Positions 34,992 through 41,321 of a stretch of DNA of 64,000 bases are shown in pieces. Numbering within the stretch: position 1 is the first letter of the stretch; each line of letters starts with the position of its first letter. The position numbers and the translations under genes are program-made. The notes below the pieces were generated by a model that had not been told where the DNA came from, made no database searches, and saw only the letters and a program-made list of their open reading frames with translations. This DNA comes from Levilactobacillus fujinensis (GTDB lineage: Bacteria; Bacillota; Bacilli; Lactobacillales; Lactobacillaceae). The stretch lies in NCBI RefSeq assembly GCF_003946335.1, contig NZ_RHNX01000007.1, positions 37,374-101,373 on the forward strand, given 5' to 3'.

Positions 34992-35104
34992 ACATGTTCC
35001 TCCTTTAGATACTTTTCGTATTGCTGGAACCGATAATAAGCTAAGTTCTCATAGCCCACCGGTGTTCGTAAAAACTTTACGTGCCAATAAGTGCTCTTTT
35101 TCAT
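34976..35104 (-). CDS. Small basic phage protein (42 aa)
   Basis: MKKSTYWHVKFLRTPVGYE, aromatic and basic. AGCGAGG lies nine bases upstream. The start overlaps the previous stop (ATGA) and its own tail overlaps DUF1351 by 16 bases, carrying the RBS of that gene. The tight coupling suggests it is translated. Function unknown. Confidence 0.55.
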   Translation of the reverse strand: MKKSTYWHVKFLRTPVGYENLAYYRFQQYEKYLKEEHVWLTN

Positions 35105-35259
35105 TGAAAGATACCTCGCTTTCCGGTATTCTTACCGTAGATAAAAGTTTTTCTCAGGCTCGCTAGCGGTGCAACGCTAACGGGCCTTTTCTGTGGATTG
35201 GTCGACTGGAACATAACTCGCCAAAGATTATTAACTGTTGTCTGTCTGAGGCCACTCAT
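35101..35259 (-). CDS. Small basic phage protein (52 aa)
   Basis: MSGLRQTTVNNLWRVMFQST, with many Arg/Lys and a C-terminal KNTGKRGIFQ. GGTGG lies about five bases upstream; the stop overlaps the following start in ATGA fashion. Evidence is operon packing and codon use. Function unknown. Confidence 0.5.
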   Translation of the reverse strand: MSGLRQTTVNNLWRVMFQSTNPQKRPVSVAPLASLRKTFIYGKNTGKRGIFQ

Positions 35260-35261
35260 AT

Positions 35262-35594
35262 TTACCACCATCCGCCTTCGTCTGTCGAATTGTCATACTC
35301 GGCCTCAACACAATCAATTTTGTCCCAACGAACAAGCACCCCAGGTAACTTACGTTTATTTGGACGTGGAATAATTACAATTCCTGATTTGAAGCATCTA
35401 ACATTCCAGGTACCAGTATTGACATGACTACGTGCAGTACCAGTATCCTTACGAATTACTTCCGAATGCTTAAAGTGAAACGCCCGGATGAAGTTATTTC
35501 GCCTAGCGATAATTTCTTCCATAGCTTCAATACTCGCAACTTCAATTTGTTCACATCCATAGTTGAACGCTATTTTGATAATTATTTTCGCCAC
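35262..35594 (-). CDS. Phage hypothetical protein
   Basis: 110 residues. MAKIIIKIAFNYGCEQIEVA, an aromatic central part and a tryptophan-rich C-terminus (NSTDEGGWW). The middle WNVRCFKSGIVIIPRPNKRK suggests a small beta fold. It overlaps the small membrane peptide gene upstream. No family recognised. Confidence 0.65.
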   Translation of the reverse strand: MAKIIIKIAFNYGCEQIEVASIEAMEEIIARRNNFIRAFHFKHSEVIRKDTGTARSHVNTGTWNVRCFKSGIVIIPRPNKRKLPGVLVRWDKIDCVEAEYDNSTDEGGWW

Positions 35595-35662
35595 CTTTCA
35601 TAACCAATTCTCAACAGGCCGCCAAGCCCGAATACACCAATAAAAATTGCTACTGCTATCAC
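35582..35662 (-). CDS. Tiny membrane peptide (26 aa)
   Basis: Starts GTG at 35662 with AGGGGGATG eight bases upstream: one hydrophobic helix (AVAIFIGVFGLGGLL) and a basic tail (RWRK). The 3' end overlaps the next gene by 13 bases. It resembles the similarly placed 25-residue peptide at 36615-36692. A real gene is likely but unproven. Confidence 0.5.
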   Translation of the reverse strand: MIAVAIFIGVFGLGGLLRIGYERWRK

Positions 35663-35674
35663 TGCATCATCCCC

Positions 35675-36289
35675 CTAAAATACTTTGACTGGCGTTAACA
35701 AATAGTCGATGTTGCCCGCACTGATAAGGAAAGGCGTCAGTCCAGAGTTAATTTTCACTTCCATATTCACGAACTTGATATCTTTCATAGATGTGAGTGC
35801 TTCAAGCGCATCAACTAAATACTGTGAATTACAGCTCAAACTAATTTCAGCACCAGAAAATTCTTTCGGTTCAAGGTCAATCATTTGACTAATTCCAGTG
35901 GATGTTTCGCTACAAGAAATTTTAAAATTCATCTCAGACACCTCCAATTTCACGACCTTTTTAAAGTCGGAATTGACCTTAGTCATCGCTTTTAAACTTG
36001 GTAGCAACGTTAAAGCATCCGCTCTTGATAAAGTGAACTCTGTTGAAAATTTTTTTGGAATCAAACGATCTACGTTGGGATAACTGATTTCTGGAAAACT
36101 AAAATCTGCCAAGTTCAAATCAAGTATCAAGTTCTTTGGCGCCGCACCCTTAACCCGGATTAGTCGGTGACTGTCTGTTACAACTGCATCTCCATTTTCA
36201 AAGTGAACACATTGTAGCGACGGCCGTACTGCTGATACTCGTTTGACAACATCCTTCAGCATCTTTTCGATGTCACTGTTCATTTTCAT
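35675..36289 (-). CDS. Phage DNA sliding-clamp-like protein (DnaN C-terminal-like)
   Basis: 204 residues, about half the length of a bacterial beta clamp. The last third (FSGAEISLSCNSQYLVDALE, then EVKINSGLTPFLISAG and YLLTPVKVF) follows the DnaN third-domain pattern (NxxYLxxAL ... PxxI ... YLLMPVRL). The middle part has VNSDFKKVVKLEVSEMNFKIS, the usual second-domain style. A trimmed clamp could recruit the host polymerase or hold phage factors on DNA. The Pfam assignment should be confirmed by profile search. Confidence 0.68.
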   Translation of the reverse strand: MKMNSDIEKMLKDVVKRVSAVRPSLQCVHFENGDAVVTDSHRLIRVKGAAPKNLILDLNLADFSFPEISYPNVDRLIPKKFSTEFTLSRADALTLLPSLKAMTKVNSDFKKVVKLEVSEMNFKISCSETSTGISQMIDLEPKEFSGAEISLSCNSQYLVDALEALTSMKDIKFVNMEVKINSGLTPFLISAGNIDYLLTPVKVF

Positions 36290-36334
36290 TGCGTTACCTC
36301 CATATCCTCTTCATCATCACTACCCGCCTAGGTA

Positions 36335-36601
36335 TTAGTTGCTCGTTTCTTGATGACTAAGAAGCCATTGATGAACTGCTGGTGCATAATACTTGCGTTG
36401 ATTGCCTTGCTTGACGAACGGAAAATCCGGTTGGTACAGATAGTATTTGTCAGCTGTGTCTACCTTGATGCCGAACTCTTTGTCTAGGTCCTTGCGATCA
36501 AGCAGCTTCGTGCTGACAGTTACTTCCTTCCGACCGTCTTCAACACCTTTCAGGTAAGCTTGCTTAAATAAAGTAGCTAATCCTTGAACTAGATCATTCA
36601 T
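36335..36601 (-). CDS. DUF771-like DNA-binding protein
   Basis: About 88 residues from the ATG at 36601 with GGAGGG 9-10 bases upstream; a longer reading frame runs back through the tiny peptide gene and is rejected. LDRKDLDKEFGIKVDTADKY followed by FPFVKQGNQRKYYAPAVHQW is the winged or excisionase-like motif of DUF771, common in lactobacillus phage early regions. Likely a DNA-binding early regulator. Confidence 0.75.
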   Translation of the reverse strand: MNDLVQGLATLFKQAYLKGVEDGRKEVTVSTKLLDRKDLDKEFGIKVDTADKYYLYQPDFPFVKQGNQRKYYAPAVHQWLLSHQETSN

Positions 36602-36614
36602 TACTAGCACCCTC

Positions 36615-36692
36615 CTAGTCGAAAAGTTCATCGCCATAACGACCGAATAGCCAACCAATGAATAGAAAGAGTAGTAATTTTGCAGTTATCAT
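36615..36692 (-). CDS. Tiny membrane peptide (25 aa)
   Basis: MITAKLLLFLFIGWLFGRYG: one hydrophobic helix then an acidic tail (DELFD). The ATG overlaps the stop of the ribbon-helix-helix gene (ATGATAA), with GAGAGTGAAGA upstream. Translation by coupling is likely; function unknown. Confidence 0.5.
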   Translation of the reverse strand: MITAKLLLFLFIGWLFGRYGDELFD

Positions 36693-36883
36693 TCTTCTTC
36701 ACTCTCTTCGATTTCGACGTTCTTCAACCCGTACGTGATGAATCGTTGAACAATTTTGTTCACAGTTAATCCGGTCTCAGCTTTTAGTGAAAGCAATTGC
36801 GCATGAAGGTCGGTATCAATGTAGACTGGCCGGGTTGTCTTGGCCTCTTTTTCCTTGTAGATTACTAATCGTGGTTTTGACAT
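36689..36883 (-). CDS. Ribbon-helix-helix regulator
   Basis: 64 residues. TTRPVYIDTDLHAQLLSLKA, then TGLTVNKIVQRFITYGL, is the short beta strand plus two helices of the ribbon-helix-helix (Arc/CopG) fold. The tail is acidic. A phage early repressor or regulator is likely. RBS AGGAGGAA precedes it. Confidence 0.8.
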   Translation of the reverse strand: MSKPRLVIYKEKEAKTTRPVYIDTDLHAQLLSLKAETGLTVNKIVQRFITYGLKNVEIEESEEE

Positions 36884-36895
36884 TGTCAGTTCCTC

Positions 36896-37105
36896 CTATT
36901 GTTTGATATCCAAGAAACGATAAACTTTTTGCCGAATCTCTTTCGACTTAGGTTGCATATCGCCATGAATTGCTCGGCTCAATTGCTGGGGGCCTTCGCC
37001 AATTAAATCGGCTAGCTCAATCTGGCTCATATGCTTTTTAAACAACGCAATTTTAATCTGGGCATAGATTGCTTCCATACCCTCTGCTAAATTTTGTTCT
37101 GTCAC
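36896..37105 (-). CDS. XRE-family regulator, Cro-like
   Basis: About 69 residues from GTG at 37105 (AAGGAGA eight bases upstream), starting MTEQNLAEGMEAIYAQ. SQIELADLIGEGPQQLSRAI is the helix-turn-helix of a Cro/C1-type regulator. It lies at the head of the minus-strand early operon and is the best candidate for a Cro-like protein, although it is not the first gene next to the operators. Confidence 0.78.
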   Translation of the reverse strand: MTEQNLAEGMEAIYAQIKIALFKKHMSQIELADLIGEGPQQLSRAIHGDMQPKSKEIRQKVYRFLDIKQ

Positions 37106-37181
37106 AAATAGCATCTCCTTTCTGATATACTTTTGTTGAGGTGAGTTAAATGAATTATCTGCGTCACAGCAGGCAGCACTG

Positions 37182-37415
37182 ATGAGATGGGTAGGTAATC
37201 TTTCTGAGATTAAGTCTCTAAATCCCAGAAGTGATTCATATTCTCTGAAACACCTTTTTGAACGTTCACCTGAAGGTTTTTACCTGACTAACGGTGCCTT
37301 TAAAGGTGTAATGAATCGCTACGGCTTTAAATCTCAAGTTGTAAACGATGGTCCAAACGAAATTTACAATGTCAGTGAATCCTCCATCAACAATATTAGG
37401 AAATCTCTAGAATAG
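37182..37415 (+). CDS. Phage hypothetical protein, 5' end uncertain
   Basis: At least 77 residues. SYSLKHLFERSPEGFYLTNG and AFKGVMNRYGFKSQV form a pattern I associate with small conserved proteins of Gram-positive phages. Coding similarity-like sequence (ELSASQQAAL) continues in frame upstream to 37140, but no start codon is in frame there. An ATG at 37150 with a GAGGTGAG signal is one frame off, so this copy may have a small indel. The 3' end overlaps the convergent P-loop gene by 20 bases. Confidence 0.5.
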   Translation: MRWVGNLSEIKSLNPRSDSYSLKHLFERSPEGFYLTNGAFKGVMNRYGFKSQVVNDGPNEIYNVSESSINNIRKSLE

Positions 37416-37620
37416 ATTTACCAATTTCTAAACATTCCATTTCAAATGGCTCATATGCTTGAACACCATTTTCTCGTAACCATTTCGTCAATCTTGTTTT
37501 CCCGGTCGGTCCTTGATGCCCAACAACAAGGATTGGCTTTTTTTCTTTTCTAGCAGAAACAATTAATCTTCGCTGGGTTTCTGTTAATTCTGGAAATGTA
37601 TCGAACTGTAAGTCCTTCAT
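37396..37620 (-). CDS. Small P-loop-like protein
   Basis: 74 residues. ETQRRLIVSARKEKKPILVV is followed by GHQGPTGKTRLTKWLREN, a nucleotide-binding-like loop (spacing slightly unlike a strict Walker A). Such short proteins occur near early regions of Firmicute phages. GGAGGG lies nine bases upstream. ATP binding is plausible but not proven. Confidence 0.7.
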   Translation of the reverse strand: MKDLQFDTFPELTETQRRLIVSARKEKKPILVVGHQGPTGKTRLTKWLRENGVQAYEPFEMECLEIGKSILEIS

Positions 37621-37630
37621 TTGAAAATCC

Positions 37631-37662
37631 CTCCTTTCGGTTATTTGTTCATCAAGTTATTG
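37631..37662. repeat. 32-bp direct repeat, copy 1 (leader of the P-loop gene)
   Basis: CTCCTTTCGGTTATTTGTTC plus ATCAAGTT(A)TTG. On the minus strand it is a leader with a tiny MNK-stop frame followed by AAAGGAG. It is identical to copy 2 at 38061-38092 except one base. Confidence 0.85.
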
Positions 37663-38060
37663 CCGGCATCTGTATTATCTGGTATCTTTACTTCATAGGC
37701 TTAATTAAAGGAGTGATTCATCTTGTCACAATTTTTGTTTAGCCTGTATTTCCTACAGATACTTGCTTAACCGTTGAGCTGGTGAGGACTCTAAGCGCTT
37801 GTGCGAGCGTAATTGTGCACCTCTTGCCGGAACAGACATGCCTTCGTCGTATGCTATCTATTCAATAAGGAATCCATAATCGACGTAAATTGGACTCCGA
37901 TTTAAGCAGGACCACACTTTAAAGTTAAACAACTGGGGTGGTTTACAGGTTTGGACGACGATACCATTTAAGTGCCAGCCGATATTTCAGGTGATGCCTA
38001 GGAATAAATTTAATTTCGCAGCCGTATTGATACCTGGTCAGTACGACTTTTTTGCGTTCA
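37663..38060. other. 398-bp segment between leader repeats, no convincing gene
   Basis: The segment holds a possible 15-codon plus-strand frame (TTG at about 37724 after AAAGGAG) and, on the minus strand, a run of ~36 codons ending at 37943 (TRYQYGCEIKFIPRHHLKY) that follows the copy 2 RBS but lacks a standard start. It could be a decayed first early gene (the ancestral Cro position) or an insertion that duplicated the leader. I see no transposon ends. Confidence 0.45.
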
Positions 38061-38092
38061 CTCCTTTCGGTTATTTGTTCATCAAGTTGTTG
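38061..38092. repeat. 32-bp direct repeat, copy 2 (early leader next to operator 1)
   Basis: Same sequence as 37631-37662 with A to G at one position. It lies just downstream of operator 1 in the leftward direction and carries the same leader frame and RBS. Confidence 0.85.
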
Positions 38093-38098
38093 ACTTTT

Positions 38099-38116
38099 AG
38101 TATCGAATTCAGTACA
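38099..38116. promoter_or_regulatory. Phage operator 1
   Basis: AGTATCGAATTCAGTACA, a near-perfect 18-bp palindrome around GAA|TTC. Two related sites follow at 38225 and 38257. It lies at the leftward early promoter side of the switch. Confidence 0.7.
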
Positions 38117-38136
38117 ATTAAGCCATAAATATATGA

Positions 38137-38202
38137 GCAATAAGCCTTACCATCAGCGTTACTCGCCAAAGCACCTCGCTGATAGTGCTGATTTCTTATT
38201 GC
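38137..38202. other. 66-bp stem-loop element between operators
   Basis: GCAATAAG at 38137-38144 pairs with CTTATTGC at 38195-38202. Inside, ATCAGCG (38152-38158) pairs with CGCTGAT (38177-38183), with an alternative AGCAC/GTGCT pairing. The element sits in the switch region between the divergent promoters. It could be a small RNA, a cruciform, or part of a leader RNA. No U-tract is present. Confidence 0.5.
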
Positions 38203-38226
38203 TTAATTACTTGATGAACTTATAAT
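38199..38226 (+). promoter_or_regulatory. Predicted repressor promoter
   Basis: TTGCTT (38199-38204), 16-base spacer, TATAAT (38221-38226). Operator 2 covers the -10 end and start site and operator 3 lies just downstream, so the repressor could regulate its own gene. Confidence 0.6.
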
Positions 38227-38242
38227 AACTGAATTCAGTACT
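38225..38242. promoter_or_regulatory. Phage operator 2
   Basis: ATAACTGAATTCAGTACT, with a perfect 12-bp core ACTGAATTCAGT. It overlaps the -10 of the repressor promoter. Confidence 0.7.
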
Positions 38243-38256
38243 TTTGTAAACCCCAA

Positions 38257-38274
38257 AGTATCGAAAACAGTATT
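38257..38274. promoter_or_regulatory. Phage operator 3
   Basis: AGTATCGAAAACAGTATT, matching operator 1 in both half-sites but with an AA centre on one side. It is centred 32 bases (about three turns) from operator 2, as in cooperative repressor operators. Confidence 0.65.
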
Positions 38275-38306
38275 ATTTATTTGTCATGACTGTGAGGAAT
38301 CCTATT

Positions 38307-38651
38307 ATGACACCGTTAGTCGAACGAATAAAAAGTACTGCAAAAGATAAATATGGCTGGAATCTCAAAACAACAGCTCAAAACGCCGGTATTGGAATTA
38401 ATAGTATCTACCGTTGGAAAACCCAAGCTCCGACTTCTAAAAGCTTACAAAAGGTTGCCGATGTCCTCAACGTTTCCGTTGACTTTCTTTTAACAGGTAA
38501 TGAAGAAGAACAATCAAACAAAAAAATAGATGATAATTCCGCAACTGGCGTCATTGCCGCTCATATCGATGATGATACCCCTGCTGAAGAACAACAACAG
38601 ATCATTAACTTCATTGAAAACCTAAAAAAGGCCCGTGGTGGTCAGAATTGA
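38307..38651 (+). CDS. Phage CI-type repressor (XRE family)
   Basis: 114 residues from ATG at 38307, with GAGG nine bases upstream; an earlier ATG at 38286 lacks a signal. The helix-turn-helix is LKTTAQNAGIGINSIYRWKT with the following SKSLQKVADVLNVSVDFLLT of classical XRE repressors. The C-terminal ~45 residues are acidic and helical (DTPAEEQQQIINFIENLK), a probable oligomerisation tail, without a LexA-type peptidase domain. Induction is probably via the adjacent ImmA-like protein. It faces the early operon across three operators. Confidence 0.88.
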   Translation: MTPLVERIKSTAKDKYGWNLKTTAQNAGIGINSIYRWKTQAPTSKSLQKVADVLNVSVDFLLTGNEEEQSNKKIDDNSATGVIAAHIDDDTPAEEQQQIINFIENLKKARGGQN

Positions 38652-38661
38652 AGGTTAACTT

Positions 38662-39126
38662 ATGGATAGAATCGAATCACTAATGGCAGAACGCGACAAC
38701 ATTAATTACACATTTACTACTGATCTTCCCGATCATTTATCGGGATTGGTGTACGAAGATAATCAAGAAATTTTTATTAATAGCAAAAATGATAGAAGTG
38801 TCCAATACACTACCCTTCTTGAAGAACTTGCTCATTATGATACCGGATCGGGGGAAATAATAGACCAAGACTCAATTGAGAAGCGAAAGCAGGAAAATCT
38901 CGCCCGATCCATCGCTTTCACTGAGGCAGTACCTTTAACTGGACTTGTTAACTGCTTTTTTCAAGGCATTTGGTCGACGCCAGAAATCGCGGACTATTTC
39001 GATATCACTACTGATTTTCTCATGAAGGCTATTGAAAACTATCGGAACAAATACGGCTTGGTCTTCCAATACCATGAATATATTTTCGATTTGAATAAGT
39101 GTGTTAACATTACTCGAATCGGTTAG
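38662..39126 (+). CDS. ImmA/IrrE-like protein, putative anti-repressor protease
   Basis: 154 residues. The zinc site is LLEELAHYDTGSGEI: ImmA proteins have HExxH, but here the first His is Glu (EExxH), a variant seen in many phage relatives with LAEELGHYxTxxG. The remaining fold (KRKQENLARSIAFTEAVPLT, YFDITTDFLMKAIENY) fits the family. ImmA proteases cleave the neighbouring repressor after DNA damage. It lies eleven bases after the repressor gene, in one operon. Catalytic competence is uncertain. Confidence 0.82.
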   Translation: MDRIESLMAERDNINYTFTTDLPDHLSGLVYEDNQEIFINSKNDRSVQYTTLLEELAHYDTGSGEIIDQDSIEKRKQENLARSIAFTEAVPLTGLVNCFFQGIWSTPEIADYFDITTDFLMKAIENYRNKYGLVFQYHEYIFDLNKCVNITRIG

Positions 39127-39139
39127 GAGGTAAGGAACC

Positions 39140-39436
39140 ATGTCCCAGGATGATCATTTTTACCGTCAGACACAAAACTTATCTACTTTTTGGAAACGCA
39201 AAGATTTAGATCGTGTGGAATCAATCGGACTCTGGGCTGTTGAAGAAGGAAACTGGTACCCTGCTATTTTTCAAGTTTTGGCTATGCTTTACAGAAAGCA
39301 ACATCGCCTCGAAGAAGAAGCGAAAATACTCAAAATTGGAATAGAGCGAAATAAACGCAACCCCGGCGTTGCACGTAGAGACTTTATAAAAAGACTAGAA
39401 CGTGTTAATGAATTGATCGCTTCATCAAATAAATAG
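39140..39436 (+). CDS. Small TPR-like protein in the lysogeny operon
   Basis: 98 residues, mostly helical: IGLWAVEEGNWYPAIFQVLA and MLYRKQHRLEEEAKILKIGI look like a TPR-type hairpin pair. GGAGG at 39126 precedes the ATG. Function unknown; it is transcribed with the repressor and ImmA-like gene. Confidence 0.75.
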   Translation: MSQDDHFYRQTQNLSTFWKRKDLDRVESIGLWAVEEGNWYPAIFQVLAMLYRKQHRLEEEAKILKIGIERNKRNPGVARRDFIKRLERVNELIASSNK

Positions 39437-39507
39437 TACTATTGCCCAATCATGCTGATGGCTATAAAAGCTGCAAATACATACCCCCACGTAGGAGGAA
39501 TTGAACA

Positions 39508-40272
39508 ATGAAACGTATACTTACACTTGTCACTGTGCTTTTAGCCGGATTATCCCTGGTCGCTTGTAGTAATAAGAAATCAGAGACAAAGTACTACGAT
39601 AGCGATTTCATTTCTGCACTAGAAACTGGTCTTCAAAAGCGATGGGCTATAACCGACACCGTAAAAGACATCGACAAAGCTTCCCAAGATACTTTGGACA
39701 AATCTGTTAATGCTGAGCTTAAGGTAGTGAAACCTTACGAAAACAAAAAGTTCAAAAACGATAAACTTCATGAGCAAGCTCTTACATACATTAATGCTCT
39801 GAAAGATCAAAAGACCGCATTAAAAAGTTACGACAAGTCTAATTTCTTCGACAAGTGGAATAAGGCATACAATGTGCGTACTAAGATGATTGTCCAAATC
39901 AACCAGAAGCACAAACTTAAAGTCGCTGACAAATATAAAAGTGATCTAACTGAATTAACACGTCATGGTGATGCAGTAGCTAATCAAAATCAGAAAACCG
40001 AAGCAATCAATTCTCTAATTAAATCTATTAAATTCAAACAAACTAAAGACGATGGATATACTTACACCTACGACGCTAAAGTCAAGAACACTTCAAACTA
40101 CTCATTCAAAACGTTTGGCATCAAGGTAAAGTTGATGGATTCACAAAAAACGGTCATTGATACCCAAGCAGTTTACACTGATAACTGGGACAAGGGACAG
40201 ACCAACCAATTCGAATTCATGACTGATAAGAAGTTCAAGTCTTACGAAGTTGTGCAAGATTACACTAATTAA
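39508..40272 (+). CDS. Secreted lipoprotein, candidate superinfection exclusion factor
   Basis: 254 residues. A signal peptide with lipobox LSLVAC (Cys at residue ~20) anchors it outside the membrane. A long helical, lysine-rich middle is followed by a C-terminal FxLYD-type beta domain (YTYTYDAKVKNTSNYSFK, VYTDNWDKGQTNQFEF). Prophage lipoproteins located between repressor and integrase in lactic acid bacteria (for example Ltp of streptococcal phage TP-J34) block DNA injection by related phages. The assignment here is by position and lipobox. RBS AGGAGGAA is upstream. Confidence 0.8.
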   Translation: MKRILTLVTVLLAGLSLVACSNKKSETKYYDSDFISALETGLQKRWAITDTVKDIDKASQDTLDKSVNAELKVVKPYENKKFKNDKLHEQALTYINALKDQKTALKSYDKSNFFDKWNKAYNVRTKMIVQINQKHKLKVADKYKSDLTELTRHGDAVANQNQKTEAINSLIKSIKFKQTKDDGYTYTYDAKVKNTSNYSFKTFGIKVKLMDSQKTVIDTQAVYTDNWDKGQTNQFEFMTDKKFKSYEVVQDYTN

Positions 40273-40294
40273 AAAGGTGGGAAATAAAACTATC

Positions 40295-41149
40295 ATGAGG
40301 TTTTCTGAAAGAATGGGATTCGTTAAAGTTGATGATGTGATTCAAAAAGACAAAATGAATGAAACACTACGAAACGATATATTTAATTATGGTGCCCATA
40401 TATTGTTCGATAAACAACACTCCAATCTCCAACAAAATTATCAGGGAACACATTACGAAATGTTAAAACAGCTTTGGGTTAACTTCTTTCATATCTCAAT
40501 TAGTTCATTGACAGATGAAATGGCAATGGCTGGTGATAATCCTAATGAAGTACTGCATAATCATTACGACGACCTTCAATTTTATGAAGTGTACGATTTT
40601 CTCGAATATGTAATACAGATCTGGGGTCGAAGCTCCGAATCCGTCAAAACCATAAACCAATTATTATCAACTAATCATTCTGCTTATCGCTTTATCAAAT
40701 ATCAATTAGAACCCGTTAGCTCCGATATTGATATTTCAAATATCACAGCGGGAGTGAAAACACAGATCGATGATGGTCACTTGCAAAAAGCTTTAAATGA
40801 ACTTGGAAAACGTGAAGATATAAACCTAGTTTCTGTAATTAAAGAATCTATTGATGCCGTTGAGGTTGCCACTAGAAAGGTATCCATCGAGCTATTCAAC
40901 GGTAAGGTAAAGGACACTCTTGGAAAAAGTATAAATAATCTAGTAGATAATGACTTTATTGAAACACATCCTGCCTACCTAGAAGCAATGAGCAAACTTT
41001 ATGGTTATGCTAGTGACGGTGGAATTAGACACCCTAAAACAGAGATAAAACATAAAATTGATTTGGCCGAAGCAACTTTCATGTTAGAAATCTGCTCTGC
41101 TTTCATCTCAATGCTGAAAGCTAAGTTAGCTGATTGGCGAAATAGATAA
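40295..41149 (+). CDS. AbiJ-type abortive infection candidate with HEPN-like C-terminus
   Basis: About 284 residues from the ATG at 40295; a 15-codon longer frame starts within the lipoprotein gene. MRFSERMGFVKVDDVIQKDK followed by MNETLRNDIFNYG fits the AbiJ_NTD4 domain found at the N-terminus of abortive-infection HEPN proteins. The C-terminal ~100 residues have YGYASDGGIRHPKTE and a helical end (AEATFMLEICSAFISMLKA), the pattern of HEPN-type RNase domains with an R-H pair. Such proteins are thought to cleave RNA upon infection. With the lipoprotein it makes a two-layer anti-phage cassette. Homology is by eye. Confidence 0.75.
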   Translation: MRFSERMGFVKVDDVIQKDKMNETLRNDIFNYGAHILFDKQHSNLQQNYQGTHYEMLKQLWVNFFHISISSLTDEMAMAGDNPNEVLHNHYDDLQFYEVYDFLEYVIQIWGRSSESVKTINQLLSTNHSAYRFIKYQLEPVSSDIDISNITAGVKTQIDDGHLQKALNELGKREDINLVSVIKESIDAVEVATRKVSIELFNGKVKDTLGKSINNLVDNDFIETHPAYLEAMSKLYGYASDGGIRHPKTEIKHKIDLAEATFMLEICSAFISMLKAKLADWRNR

Positions 41150-41150
41150 T

Positions 41151-41191
41151 AAAAAACGCATCCCCCTACCCGCCAAGATAATGGGATGCGC
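41151..41191 (-). terminator. Terminator facing away from the integrase
   Basis: CGCATCCC and GGGATGCG pair around an 18-base loop. On the minus strand a TTTTTT run follows; on the plus strand the hairpin is preceded by AAAAAA and not followed by T. It would stop leftward transcripts coming from the integrase region. It might also act weakly on the plus strand. Confidence 0.6.
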
Positions 41192-41321
41192 TCAACATAT
41201 AAGATTCAAGGGATAAGTACACCCTTTTTACATAATTAATTATAAATTAAAGGAGGTGATGCCACAACCTTAATCACAAATCTACCCGCCTAGGTGATTT
41301 AAAATTAAGGAGATAATTAAA

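Noticed and set aside
37715..37775. 15-codon plus-strand peptide (TTG start after AAAGGAG) as signal or toxin peptide
   Set aside because: Very short, non-ATG start, lies within a decayed segment; kept only as a note.
37943..38140. 65-residue minus-strand protein
   Set aside because: Its N-terminal half covers the operator and the duplicated leader, so only the last ~36 codons could be coding; treated as remnant.
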